DNA of 64,000 nucleotides, taken from JAGWRA01 sp035534615. Lineage in GTDB: Bacteria > Acidobacteriota > Vicinamibacteria > Vicinamibacterales > CAVVIG01. Location of the stretch: NCBI GenBank assembly GCA_035534615.1, contig DATLRO010000080.1, positions 31,933-95,932 on the forward strand. The letters run 5' to 3'. Shown piece by piece: positions 47,858 through 56,060 of the stretch; positions within the stretch are counted from its first letter, which is position 1, and each line of letters opens with the position of its first letter. The translations under genes and the position numbers were made by a program. Under the pieces are notes generated by a model, which worked only from the letters and a program-made list of their open reading frames with translations, was not told the origin of the DNA and did not search any database.

Positions 47858-48883
47858 CTAGCGGTAGGCGATCTTCATCGCGTCACGGACGCGGGCCATC
47901 GTCTCGCGCGCGACGTCGCGGGCGCGCGCCGAGCCGTCGAACAGCAGCGCCCGGATCCGGTCGGGGGTCGCGAGCACGTCGGCCCGCCGGGCCCGCATCG
48001 GCTCGAGCCGGGCGTTCAGCGCCCGCGCCAGCTTCTCCTTGACCTCGACGTCCCCGACCGTGCCGGTCCGGTAGCGCGCCTTCAGGTCGTCGACTTCCGC
48101 CCGGTCGGGATTGAAGGCGTCGTGGTAGACGAAGACCGGGTTGCCCTCGACCGTGCCCGGAATGTCGGCCCGCACGCGCTTCGGGTCGGTGAACATCTGC
48201 ATCACCTTCCGCCGCACGGTCGCCGCGTCGTCCGAGAGGTTGATGGCGTTGCCGTAGCTCTTGCTCATCTTCCGGTTGTCGATCCCCGGCAGCCGCGGGA
48301 AGTGGGTCAGCAGCGGCTGCGGCTCGACGAACACGTCGCCGTAGAAGTTGTGGAACCGGCGGACGACCTCGCGCGTCAGCTCGAGGTGCGGCACCTGATC
48401 CTCCCCGACCGGCACGTACGCGGCGTCGTACATGATGATGTCGGCCGCCTGCAGCAGCGGATAGCCCAGGAACCCGATCGTCGACAGATCCTTCTCGGCC
48501 AGCTGCTCGATCTGTTCCTTGTAGGTCGGCACCCGCTCCAGCCACGGCGTCGGCACGATCATCGACAGCAGCAGGTACAGCTCGGCGTGCTCCGGCACGA
48601 GCGACTGCACGAACAGCGTGCTGCGCTCCGGGTCGATCCCCGCCGCGATCCAGTCGGCGACGTTGTCGCGGGCGTAGTCGGTCAGCCCGCCCGTGCTCGC
48701 ATAGTCGCTGGTCAGGGCGTGCCAGTCGGCCACGAAATAGAAGCAGCGATAGCGGGCCTGCAGGTCGACCCAGTTGTGCAGGGCGCCGACCAGGTGGCCG
48801 AGGTGCAGCGGGCCGGTCGGCCGCATGCCGGAGACGACCCGGGCCGGCACGGACGCGCGGAAGTCAGAAGCGTTCGGAGTCAC
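47858..48883 (-). CDS. trpS: Tryptophanyl-tRNA synthetase
   Basis: 341 residues. The class I motifs are HLGH (GPLHLGHLVGAL) and KMSKS (NRKMSKSYGNAI). The SGMRPTGPLHLGH and FLGYPLLQAADI segments mark the TrpRS family. It charges tRNA-Trp. Start is placed at a GTG at 48883 (VTPNASDFRASVPARVVSG), because the family begins near there and an upstream extension reads as low-complexity Arg/Ala. The ribosome binding site is weak, so the start is less sure. Confidence 0.92.
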   Translation of the reverse strand: MTPNASDFRASVPARVVSGMRPTGPLHLGHLVGALHNWVDLQARYRCFYFVADWHALTSDYASTGGLTDYARDNVADWIAAGIDPERSTLFVQSLVPEHAELYLLLSMIVPTPWLERVPTYKEQIEQLAEKDLSTIGFLGYPLLQAADIIMYDAAYVPVGEDQVPHLELTREVVRRFHNFYGDVFVEPQPLLTHFPRLPGIDNRKMSKSYGNAINLSDDAATVRRKVMQMFTDPKRVRADIPGTVEGNPVFVYHDAFNPDRAEVDDLKARYRTGTVGDVEVKEKLARALNARLEPMRARRADVLATPDRIRALLFDGSARARDVARETMARVRDAMKIAYR

Positions 48884-49026
48884 GATAGGAACCGTCAGCG
48901 GGATGAAGGACGGCCGCGCCGCCCGGCGGGCCACACGCCGCCCGACGCGCAGGACGCGCGCGCCGGCGCACCACAAACGCTACAGCGTAAGGCATCCGGG
49001 CGGCGCCGGCAAGGGCCTTCCGCCGG

Positions 49027-51024
49027 TCAGCGCTCCTCGAAGTGCGCGAGCACCGCGTCGGCCGCCCGCGCACCGACCGCCGTCGTCAGCTCCTCGCGCG
49101 TCGCCCGCCGCACGCCCGCCAGGCTCCCGAACCGCGTCAGCAGCGCCCGCCGCCGCCGCGGCCCGATGCCCGGCACCGCGTCCAGCTCCGACTGCAGGTC
49201 CCGCAGCGTCCGGGCCCGGCGGTGGAACGTCACCGCGAACCGGTGCGCCTCGTCGCGGATCCGCTCCAGGAGCAGCAGCGCAGGGTCGTCCACCGCGAGC
49301 GCGATCGGCTCGGCCCGATCGCGCGTGACGACGAGCTCTTCCTTCTTCGCCAGGCCGACCGCCACGAGGTTGGCCAGCCCCAGCCGCCCGAGCGCCTCGT
49401 ACGCCGACGACAGCTGGCCCCGGCCGCCGTCGATCACGATGAGATCCGGAAAGGGCCCGCCGCGGTCCAGCACGCGCCGGTACCGCCGCTCGACCACCTC
49501 CTCCATCGCGGCGAAGTCGTCGTGCAGTCCGCGCGGAGCCCGGACCTCCGCTTCCGGGTGAGGCCGCGAGGCGTCGGCCCCGCCCGCTGCCGTCGCCGGC
49601 GCCCCGGATCCCGAACTGAGCGGCGTGGCTGCCTGGAGCGGCGCCCGGTCGCGGGCCGCTCCCCTGTCGGCGGGGGCCGTCGCCGGCCCCGTGGATCCCG
49701 ATGCCGGGCGCCGGGCCTGGCGTGCGGTCCCCTTGATCCGGAACTTCCGGTACTCGGCCGGCCGCATCCGCCCGTTCTCACAGACCACCATCGAGGCGAC
49801 CGTCTCGCTGCCCTGGATGGTCGAGATGTCGAAGCATTCGATCCGCCGGGGCGTGGCCGGCAGCGCCAGCGCCGCCCGCAGCCGCTCGAGCGCGGCCTCC
49901 GCGGCCGGTCCCTGTTCGAAGCGCGCCCGGTACGCGAGCGCCGCGTTCCGGCTGGCCAGGTCGATCAGTCCGCGCTTCTCGCCGCGCCGGGGCACGACGA
50001 TGTGCACGCGGCGGCCGGCACGCGCGCCGAGCCACCCCTCGAGCGCGTCGAGCTCGTCCGGTTCGACCGGCACGTGCACCTCCGACGGCGCCGTCCGTCC
50101 CTCGTAGAACTGCTGGAGGGCGGCCTGGACCACGTCGCGTTCGGTTCCCCCGATCGGCTGCTCGTCGGTCCCGAGCGCGATCCGTTCGACGACCCGCCCG
50201 CCGCGGACGAGGAAGACCTGCACGAGCGCGCCGGCCGGTCCGATGGTGAGGCCGAACACGTCGCGATCGCCGAGCGCGGTACCGGCCATCTTCTGCTGCC
50301 GATCCTGCAGCGCCTGCACCGTGCGCATCGCGTCGCGCAGGTGGGCCGCCTCTTCGAAGTGTTCGCCCGCGGCCGCCGCCTGCATCCGGACCTCGAGCAG
50401 GCCGGCCAGCTCGGCGTTCCGCCCGTCGAGGAACAGCCGCGTGTCCTCGACCGCCTCCCGGTAGCGCTCGGGCGTGCACAGCGTCTCGACGCACGGCGCG
50501 ATGCAGCGATGGATGTCGTACTCGACGCAGGGGCGGCCGCGCCGGCCCGTGATGACCTCGTTGCACGAGCGGATGCCGAACAGGCGGTGCGTCAGGCTCA
50601 TCGTCCGGCGCGCCAGCGACGCGGGGAGGAACGGTCCCGCGTAGTAGTGGCCGTCGCGCTCGACGCGGCGCGCCACCAGCACCCGGGGAAACGGCTCGCC
50701 GAGCGTCAGCTGGAGGTACGGGTAGTTCTTGTCGTCGCGCAGCAGGATGTTGTAGCGGGGCACCCGCTGCTTGATCAGGTGGTTCTCGAGCGCCAGCGCC
50801 TCGACCACCGAGTCGGTGACGATCACCTCGAGACGGCTGACCTCATCCAGCAGCGCGTCGGTCTTGGGGCTGCTGCCGGCGGCCCCGAGATAGCTCCGCA
50901 CCCGGTCCCGCAGCGACCGCGCCTTGCCCACGTAGATCGTCTCGCCGGCGGCGTTGTAGTACAGGTAGACTCCCGGCTGCTCGGGCAGGCGGGCGATCTG
51001 CTCCTTGAGTTCACGGATGGGCAT
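49027..51024 (-). CDS. uvrC: UvrABC system protein C (nucleotide excision nuclease)
   Basis: 665 residues. The GIY-YIG domain (about 15-95: GVYLYYNAAGETIYVGKARS) makes the 3-prime cut. A UVR domain (about 200-240) binds UvrB. The RNase H-like domain has IECFDISTIQGSETVASM, with Asp399, for the 5-prime cut. Two helix-hairpin-helix motifs lie at the C-terminus (VPGIGPRRRRALLTRFG). Between about 432 and 500 is a Pro/Ala/Gly/Arg-rich insertion, absent from the usual sequence, before DDFAAMEEVVERRYRR. uvrA is about 10 kb away. Confidence 0.95.
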   Translation of the reverse strand: MPIRELKEQIARLPEQPGVYLYYNAAGETIYVGKARSLRDRVRSYLGAAGSSPKTDALLDEVSRLEVIVTDSVVEALALENHLIKQRVPRYNILLRDDKNYPYLQLTLGEPFPRVLVARRVERDGHYYAGPFLPASLARRTMSLTHRLFGIRSCNEVITGRRGRPCVEYDIHRCIAPCVETLCTPERYREAVEDTRLFLDGRNAELAGLLEVRMQAAAAGEHFEEAAHLRDAMRTVQALQDRQQKMAGTALGDRDVFGLTIGPAGALVQVFLVRGGRVVERIALGTDEQPIGGTERDVVQAALQQFYEGRTAPSEVHVPVEPDELDALEGWLGARAGRRVHIVVPRRGEKRGLIDLASRNAALAYRARFEQGPAAEAALERLRAALALPATPRRIECFDISTIQGSETVASMVVCENGRMRPAEYRKFRIKGTARQARRPASGSTGPATAPADRGAARDRAPLQAATPLSSGSGAPATAAGGADASRPHPEAEVRAPRGLHDDFAAMEEVVERRYRRVLDRGGPFPDLIVIDGGRGQLSSAYEALGRLGLANLVAVGLAKKEELVVTRDRAEPIALAVDDPALLLLERIRDEAHRFAVTFHRRARTLRDLQSELDAVPGIGPRRRRALLTRFGSLAGVRRATREELTTAVGARAADAVLAHFEER

Positions 51025-51132
51025 GGGCTACCATGACCCGGTTCTGCGGCCGGTGCTGGGGATCTCCGTCTCCACCTACTTTACCGCACCTGGATCGGCG
51101 CCCGTCCCGGCCACGGGCGCCCGGCGAGTTCA

Positions 51133-51759
51133 ATGACGTTCACCGGCACCATCGGGTCGATCTGCATGTTTCCGCTGCGGGCGATCATCGCCCTCTGCGT
51201 GAAGCTGCGGATCCACCCGAACGTTCTGACCTTCACCGGCGTCGTGGTCAACGCGGCCGCCGCCTGGGCGCTCGCCCTCGGGCACTTTCCGCTGGCCGGC
51301 CTCCTCATGGTCGTCGCCAACATCTTCGACTTCATCGACGGCAAGGTGGCGCGGGCGCGCGCCATCGAGACGGCGTTCGGCGGCTTCTGGGACTCGGTCA
51401 TGGACCGCTTCTCGGACATCGCGCTGTTCGTCGGCCTGATCTACCTGTACGCCGGCCTGCACCGGACCGACTACGTGATGATCACGGCGCTCGCGATGAT
51501 GTTCTCGGTGATGACCAGCTACACGCGCGCGCGCGCCGAGTCGCTCATCCCGAAGTGCAAGGTCGGTTTCATGGAGCGGCCGGAGCGGATCGTGCTCTTC
51601 ATGATCGGCGCGTTCACCAACCGGATGGCCGCCGTGCTGCTGGTCATCCTGGTCCTGTCGATCGCCACCGTCGCCGATCGGATCTACTACACCTGGCGGG
51701 AGCTGCGGCCCCGGGACGCGCACGGCGCCGCCGCCCGGCGGGCCCTGGCCGGACAGTAG
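51133..51759 (+). CDS. CDP-alcohol phosphatidyltransferase family protein
   Basis: 208 residues. The signature D-G-x2-A-R-x8-G-x3-D-x3-D is complete (DGKVARARAIETAFGGFWD and then SVMD). Membrane helices lie around 8-25, 30-52, 90-125 and 150-175. It moves a phosphatidyl group from a CDP-diacylglycerol to an alcohol to make phospholipids; the alcohol is not evident. It is followed 20 bp later by a small membrane-protein gene on the same strand. Confidence 0.9.
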   Translation: MTFTGTIGSICMFPLRAIIALCVKLRIHPNVLTFTGVVVNAAAAWALALGHFPLAGLLMVVANIFDFIDGKVARARAIETAFGGFWDSVMDRFSDIALFVGLIYLYAGLHRTDYVMITALAMMFSVMTSYTRARAESLIPKCKVGFMERPERIVLFMIGAFTNRMAAVLLVILVLSIATVADRIYYTWRELRPRDAHGAAARRALAGQ

Positions 51760-51779
51760 CACCGGAATCCCGACGAACC

Positions 51780-51980
51780 ATGATGAAGCTGCTGCAGTGG
51801 CCGGGACGGATCCTCTGGCGGGCCTTCTTCTGGACCGATGAGCGGGCCACCTTGCCGTACGACCTCTGGGTGATCGCGATCCTGGCGTTCGTGTGGCTCA
51901 CGCCGCCCGGCTGGATTCACGACCCGACCGCCCACGGACCGGGGCTGATCGGCTGGATCCTGTCGCTCCTTCGCCGGTGA
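51780..51980 (+). CDS. Small single-pass membrane protein, unknown function
   Basis: 66 residues beginning MMKLLQWPGRILWRAFFW. One hydrophobic stretch (about 29-47: DLWVIAILAFVWLTPPGW) spans the membrane. Trp and Arg residues flank it. It lies directly downstream of the phosphatidyltransferase and so may assist it. Its stop codon abuts the stop of the converging ku gene with no gap. Small size makes the call less sure, but the frame has normal codon use and begins right after the preceding gene. Confidence 0.6.
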   Translation: MMKLLQWPGRILWRAFFWTDERATLPYDLWVIAILAFVWLTPPGWIHDPTAHGPGLIGWILSLLRR

Positions 51981-52823
51981 TTACGCCCGCTTCCGCTTCC
52001 CCTTCGCCGCGACCGGCCGGATCGCCGCCCTGGCCGGCTTCTTCTTCGACGCACTGACCGCATCGAGGCTCCGGCGCAGCGCGTCCATCAGGTTGACGAC
52101 CTTCGCCGGCTCCTCGACCTCCGGCGCCACGATCTCCTCGCCCGCCACCTTCGCCTCGATGATCTTCAGCAGCCCCTCGCGGTACTCGTCGCGGAAATCG
52201 GTGAGCGCCAGCGGCCCCTCGAAATTCTTCACCACCTGCCGCGCCAGCTTCACTTCCTCCGGCTTCACCTTCTCGGGGACCGACTCCAGCTCCTCGATCG
52301 CGCTCAGGTGCCGGACCTCGCCCGCCTGGTGCAGCGTGTACATCACGAGCGCCCGGTCCAGCGTCCGGACCGCCACCAGATATTCGCGGCCGTACAGGGC
52401 GAGCTTGCCGACCCCCACCTTCCCGCGCATCCCTTCCCGCATCACGGCAAACGCCTGCGCGGCCACCGGACCGTCGGGCGCCAGGTAGTACGCACGGTCG
52501 ACGTAGATCGGATCGAGCGCCTGCTCGTCGGCGAACCGCACGAGGTCGATGACCCGCGTCGATTCCGGCCGCACCTTCGCGAAGTCCTCGTCGGACAGGA
52601 CGACGTACTTCCCCTTCTCGAACTCGTACCCCTTGACCACCTCGCTCAACGGCACCTCGCGCCCGCAGTGCGGACACCAGCGCTTCTGCTGAATCCGCGT
52701 CTGACATGGCTCGTGCAGCTGGTTGAACGACAGTGCCGCACCCGATTCGGTCGCCGGAAACACCTTGACCGGGATGGTGACCAGACTGACCTTCAGATAA
52801 CCCTTCCAGGTCGCACGTGCCAT
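51981..52823 (-). CDS. ku: Ku DNA end-binding protein (NHEJ)
   Basis: 280 residues. It begins MARATWKGYLKVSLVTIPVK, the standard bacterial Ku start, then RIQQKRWCPHCGREVPLSEVVKG and YEFEKGKYVVLSDEDFAKV. The C-terminal third is the Ku core helix with EYREGLLKIIEAKVAGEEI. The end is Lys/Arg-rich (KKKPARAAIRPVAAKGKRKR), a DNA-contacting tail. Ku binds double-strand breaks and recruits LigD. No ligD or other ATP-dependent ligase is in the window. Confidence 0.97.
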   Translation of the reverse strand: MARATWKGYLKVSLVTIPVKVFPATESGAALSFNQLHEPCQTRIQQKRWCPHCGREVPLSEVVKGYEFEKGKYVVLSDEDFAKVRPESTRVIDLVRFADEQALDPIYVDRAYYLAPDGPVAAQAFAVMREGMRGKVGVGKLALYGREYLVAVRTLDRALVMYTLHQAGEVRHLSAIEELESVPEKVKPEEVKLARQVVKNFEGPLALTDFRDEYREGLLKIIEAKVAGEEIVAPEVEEPAKVVNLMDALRRSLDAVSASKKKPARAAIRPVAAKGKRKRA

Positions 52824-53029
52824 GGGGCGCTCCTCTGCCGGCGGTCCGCACGGGACCGCACAGTCAAGTATCGGGCCGATTTCCCCCTGCCTGCAGCGCA
52901 AAACGTCCGGCGCGGCCCGCCCGGCTCCCGGGCCGTTGCGCGCGGCCCGGATCCTGGCGGCAGAGACGCGCGATGCGACGAATAAAAGGCGAATCTCCGG
53001 CACCCTCGCGCCGGCCGGCGCGGAAGCCG

Positions 53030-54223
53030 TCAGAAGATCGACCGGACGGGCACCCTCGCCCGCACGGTCCTGCCGGCGCGCCGGAGCGTGAGCGTCCGCA
53101 TCTGGCCCGGCCGCCCGCTCAGCATCGCCACCAGCCGGAAGAACGGCAGGCCGGACACCTCCAGGCCGTCCACGGTCAGGAGCCGGTCGCCGGCCTCGAC
53201 CCCCGGAACGCCGGGCGCCACGCCGGCGACCCGGTAGCCGCCCCGGGCCGCCGGTTCGAGCGTGACCGCCACCATGGACAGCGGGGGCGTGAGGGTCCTG
53301 ATCTTCTTCAGGTACACCACGCCGTGCGGATAGTCGATCGTGACCCGAAAGGCTCGAAGCACGTTCCCGCCAATCGAGCCGATCACCGGGCGACCGAGCA
53401 TCGCCGACATGCCCCGCTCGTAGACGCCGGGGCGACGCGAGACCGCCCCCGCATGGGCAATCCGATACGGTCCCCACACGAGGCTCGCGAGACGGACCAT
53501 GTCGAACTTCGCTTCCGCGGTTCCGAGCAGCATGTCGGCCGGGCCGAAGGCGCCGGCCACCGCCGGCCAGTCCGGATGCGCCGTCGTCCAGGCGTGCAGG
53601 GCGGCGGCCGACACCATCAGATACTGCCCGCCGGAGTCGAGCAGGAATCCCCGGCGCACCCCGCCCACGGAGAGCCAGACCACCGGCATCCCGGACGCGC
53701 CGATGTAGCTGTCGACCCGCGTTCCCTCCAGGAGCGCGGCGCGCGGCCTCGCGATGGTGAACGTGCGCGCCGGATAATCGAGCGCCACCACGTACCGCCG
53801 GAGCAGGCGGCCCGGCAGCGCGAGCTGCGCGTCGGTGTCCTGGAGCATCTCCGGCGCGTCTTCCGCGATGTAGGTCGAGCGCCGGCCGGCGAGCGCGATC
53901 GGCATGCCGCCGATGGCCAGCCGGGGGGCGGACGTTCCGGCAATCAGGCTCCCTTCCGTGCGGATCGCCTTGCCGTCCGGCGCGAGGCCGAGCCGCCGGG
54001 CGAGGCCGGCACTGAGGAGCAGCCCGCCGCCGCCGGTATCCACCCAGGCGCGGGCGCGCACCGGCCGGCCGGCCGGCCCCTCGAGCGTGACGTCGATGTA
54101 GGGGCGGTTCAGCTCGACACGCATCGCCACGGTGGCCGAGGCCAGCCGCGGCCCGGCGCGGCCGGGCAGCGCCGCGGCGAGCAGGGCCGCCGCGATCATC
54201 AACGTCATTCCGGAGATTCGCAT
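53030..54223 (-). CDS. Secreted retropepsin-like aspartic protease with PDZ domain
   Basis: 397 residues. A signal peptide (about 1-23) is followed by two aspartic-protease-like lobes: DTG in RAWVDTGGGGLLL (about residue 63) and DSG in GFLLDSGGQYLMV (about residue 195). A PDZ domain occupies the last 90 residues (VAPGVPGVEAGDRLLTVDG). It appears to be exported. Such proteins often lack proven proteolytic activity. The gene runs on the minus strand, with a 205-bp gap to ku that shows no further gene. Confidence 0.75.
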   Translation of the reverse strand: MRISGMTLMIAAALLAAALPGRAGPRLASATVAMRVELNRPYIDVTLEGPAGRPVRARAWVDTGGGGLLLSAGLARRLGLAPDGKAIRTEGSLIAGTSAPRLAIGGMPIALAGRRSTYIAEDAPEMLQDTDAQLALPGRLLRRYVVALDYPARTFTIARPRAALLEGTRVDSYIGASGMPVVWLSVGGVRRGFLLDSGGQYLMVSAAALHAWTTAHPDWPAVAGAFGPADMLLGTAEAKFDMVRLASLVWGPYRIAHAGAVSRRPGVYERGMSAMLGRPVIGSIGGNVLRAFRVTIDYPHGVVYLKKIRTLTPPLSMVAVTLEPAARGGYRVAGVAPGVPGVEAGDRLLTVDGLEVSGLPFFRLVAMLSGRPGQMRTLTLRRAGRTVRARVPVRSIF

Positions 54224-54294
54224 ATCACGTCCCCACCCGCGCTGACGGCGCGCGTCCGGGCGTCCGGCCGGCGCCGCCCGCAGCCGGGCACCAG

Positions 54295-54855
54295 TCAGAC
54301 GTCCTCCCGCTCGTCGTGGCTGCCCAGGTCGAGGCTGGTCCCGGCAAACTGGATGTCGTGCGCCTGGATCCTGTCCCTCAGCACCCGCCGCGCTTCGGCG
54401 TAATGCGGCCCGGGCACGATCAGCCGCCGCGCGAGATTGCGCAGCCGCGAAATGACGATGAGCGTCACCTGTTCGCCTTCCCGCCAGCTGATGCCGCCGA
54501 TCTGCCAGTAGGGGATGAACCCGGACTCGGCCCAGATGCCGTCCTCGTAGAATCCGCGGCCGATCCGGCGGCCGAGCGGGGCGAGGCAGGCGTAGTAGAG
54601 GAACATCATCGCCTCGCCGAACACCTGGATCGACGGCCGGCGCTCAATTCCGAGGTTGTAGACCAGGAGCAGTCCCAGCGCGACGGCGATCGCCGCCGTC
54701 AGCCTCGAATATCCGGTGCGCGTGTCGGGCCACGTGAGAATGGCCGCGCGCCGCCGGCGCCGGTAGTACCAGTAGTCGATCAGAATGCGGGCGTTGGCCA
54801 GCAGGAAGCCGATCCCGAACAGGAACAGGATGCGCGGCAGGATCGGGGACGGCAT
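54295..54855 (-). CDS. Membrane protein of unknown function
   Basis: 186 residues. Hydrophobic stretches at about 7-27, 53-67 and 80-95 look like membrane helices, with an Arg-rich loop (YYRRRRRAAI) between the first two. The C-terminal part is soluble-looking and acidic at the very end (DEREDV), containing FYEDGIWAESGFIPYWQIGGISW. I recognise no family beyond a loose likeness to small DUF-type membrane proteins. It precedes the protease gene and follows efp on the same strand. Confidence 0.55.
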   Translation of the reverse strand: MPSPILPRILFLFGIGFLLANARILIDYWYYRRRRRAAILTWPDTRTGYSRLTAAIAVALGLLLVYNLGIERRPSIQVFGEAMMFLYYACLAPLGRRIGRGFYEDGIWAESGFIPYWQIGGISWREGEQVTLIVISRLRNLARRLIVPGPHYAEARRVLRDRIQAHDIQFAGTSLDLGSHDEREDV

Positions 54856-54931
54856 CAGTGCGGGTGGCCCGGGCGCCCGCCGCCGGCGCGGTCAGCGACC
54901 GCCGGCCACGGGTCCGCGGGGCGGATGGCTG

Positions 54932-55495
54932 TTACGCGCGTGATTGATATTCGCCGGTTTCCGTGTTGACCCGGATCCTGTCGCCCGGATTGACGAAGGG
55001 CGGCACCTGGACGACCAGGCCGGTTTCCAGCCGGGCCGGCTTGATCTGGGCGCTCGCCGTCGCCCCCTTGATGCCCGGCGCCGTGTCCTCCACCTTGAGC
55101 TCGACCGTCGGCGGCAATTCGATGCCGACCGGCTCGGCCTCGAAGAACTCCACCCGGATCACCGCCTCGGCAATCAGATACTGGACCGACTCGCCCAGCG
55201 CTTCGGCCGTGAGATGGATCTGCTCGAACGAGGTCGTATCCATGAAGTAGTACATCGCCCCGTCGTGGTAGAGGTACTGCATTTCCCTCTCATCGAGGAT
55301 GGCGCGCTCGACGTCGTCTTCGGAGCGGAACTTGTGGTCCACCAGCGTGCCGGACCGGATGTTGCGCATGCGGGACTGCACGAAGCCGCGCTTGTTCCCC
55401 GGCGTCAGGTGGGTCAGATCCATGATCCGGAACAGATCGTTCCCCAGCTTGATCAGATTGCCCTTGCGCAGGCGGGTCGCTTGAATTGAGCTCAT
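54932..55495 (-). CDS. efp: Elongation factor P
   Basis: 187 residues, full length, with three beta-barrel domains. It begins MSSIQATRLRKGNLIKLGND. The loop that reaches the peptidyl-transferase centre is THLTPGNKRGFVQSRMRN. In E. coli EF-P, Lys34 at the loop tip is modified; here the aligned residue is Asn34, with Lys35 and Arg36 after it. The C-terminal domains (PGIKGATASAQIKPARL, then VQVPPFVNPGDRIRVNT) are normal. EF-P relieves stalling at polyproline. Start ATG at 55495. Confidence 0.95.
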   Translation of the reverse strand: MSSIQATRLRKGNLIKLGNDLFRIMDLTHLTPGNKRGFVQSRMRNIRSGTLVDHKFRSEDDVERAILDEREMQYLYHDGAMYYFMDTTSFEQIHLTAEALGESVQYLIAEAVIRVEFFEAEPVGIELPPTVELKVEDTAPGIKGATASAQIKPARLETGLVVQVPPFVNPGDRIRVNTETGEYQSRA

Positions 55496-55596
55496 CGTCT
55501 CTCGATCGTATTCGGAACGGCCGCGCGGCCCGGCGGCGGACAGCCGGGAGCCTCCGTGGTCACACGCGGCGACAGCAATGCCCGTATATCCTTGAA

Positions 55597-55626
55597 AGGA
55601 TAGCACATATAGCCGAAACGCGGCAA
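55597..55626 (-). promoter_or_regulatory. Extended -10 type promoter for efp
   Basis: On the reverse strand TTGCCG (55621-55626) and TATCCT (55597-55602), 18 bp apart, with TGC ahead of the -10. The spacer to the ATG is about 100 bases. It lies in the divergent spacer shared with hsp20. Confidence 0.45.
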
Positions 55627-55644
55627 TCATGCTACGATGCGGCC

Positions 55645-56049
55645 GTGGGCTTCACCCGCTGGGATCCGCTTCGCGATCTGCTGGCGCTGCAGGCGCAGCT
55701 GGATCAGTTCGCCGGCGCCACGGCGTCCGGCTGGCTGCCGCCGATCGACCTCTACGAAACGGCGGACAGCTACGTCCTGCTCGCCGAAGTGCCCGGCCTC
55801 ACGCGCGACCAGCTCGATATCCGCGTGCAGGGCGACCAGCTGACGCTGAGCGGCGAACGGCCGGTGCGCGCGGTCGCCTGCGAGCGGTTCCATCGGGTCG
55901 AGCGCGGCCACGGATCCTTCTCGCGCACCTTCTCGCTCGGCACGGCGGTGGACGCCGCCGCCGTCACCGCCGATCTCCAGAACGGGGTGCTCACGGTGAC
56001 GCTTCCGAAAGCGGCCCGGCGCGGCCCCCGGCGCATCGACGTGCAGTAG
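55645..56049 (+). CDS. Small heat-shock protein (Hsp20/alpha-crystallin)
   Basis: 134 residues. The alpha-crystallin domain spans about 35-125: PIDLYETADSYVLLAEVPGL, then VQGDQLTLSGERP, RVERGHGSFSRTFSL and NGVLTVTLPKA, with a C-terminal tail ending RRIDVQ. It prevents aggregation of unfolded proteins. The frame has no ATG near the start; GTG at 55645 (VGFTRWDPLRDL) is chosen, as it begins the usual FTRWDP-type N-terminus. It is divergent from efp. Confidence 0.92.
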   Translation: MGFTRWDPLRDLLALQAQLDQFAGATASGWLPPIDLYETADSYVLLAEVPGLTRDQLDIRVQGDQLTLSGERPVRAVACERFHRVERGHGSFSRTFSLGTAVDAAAVTADLQNGVLTVTLPKAARRGPRRIDVQ

Positions 56050-56060
56050 GCGGGCGACGG

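Noticed and set aside
51981..52823. A complete NHEJ operon around ku
   Set aside because: No ligD, polymerase domain or phosphoesterase domain is present next to ku or elsewhere in the window.
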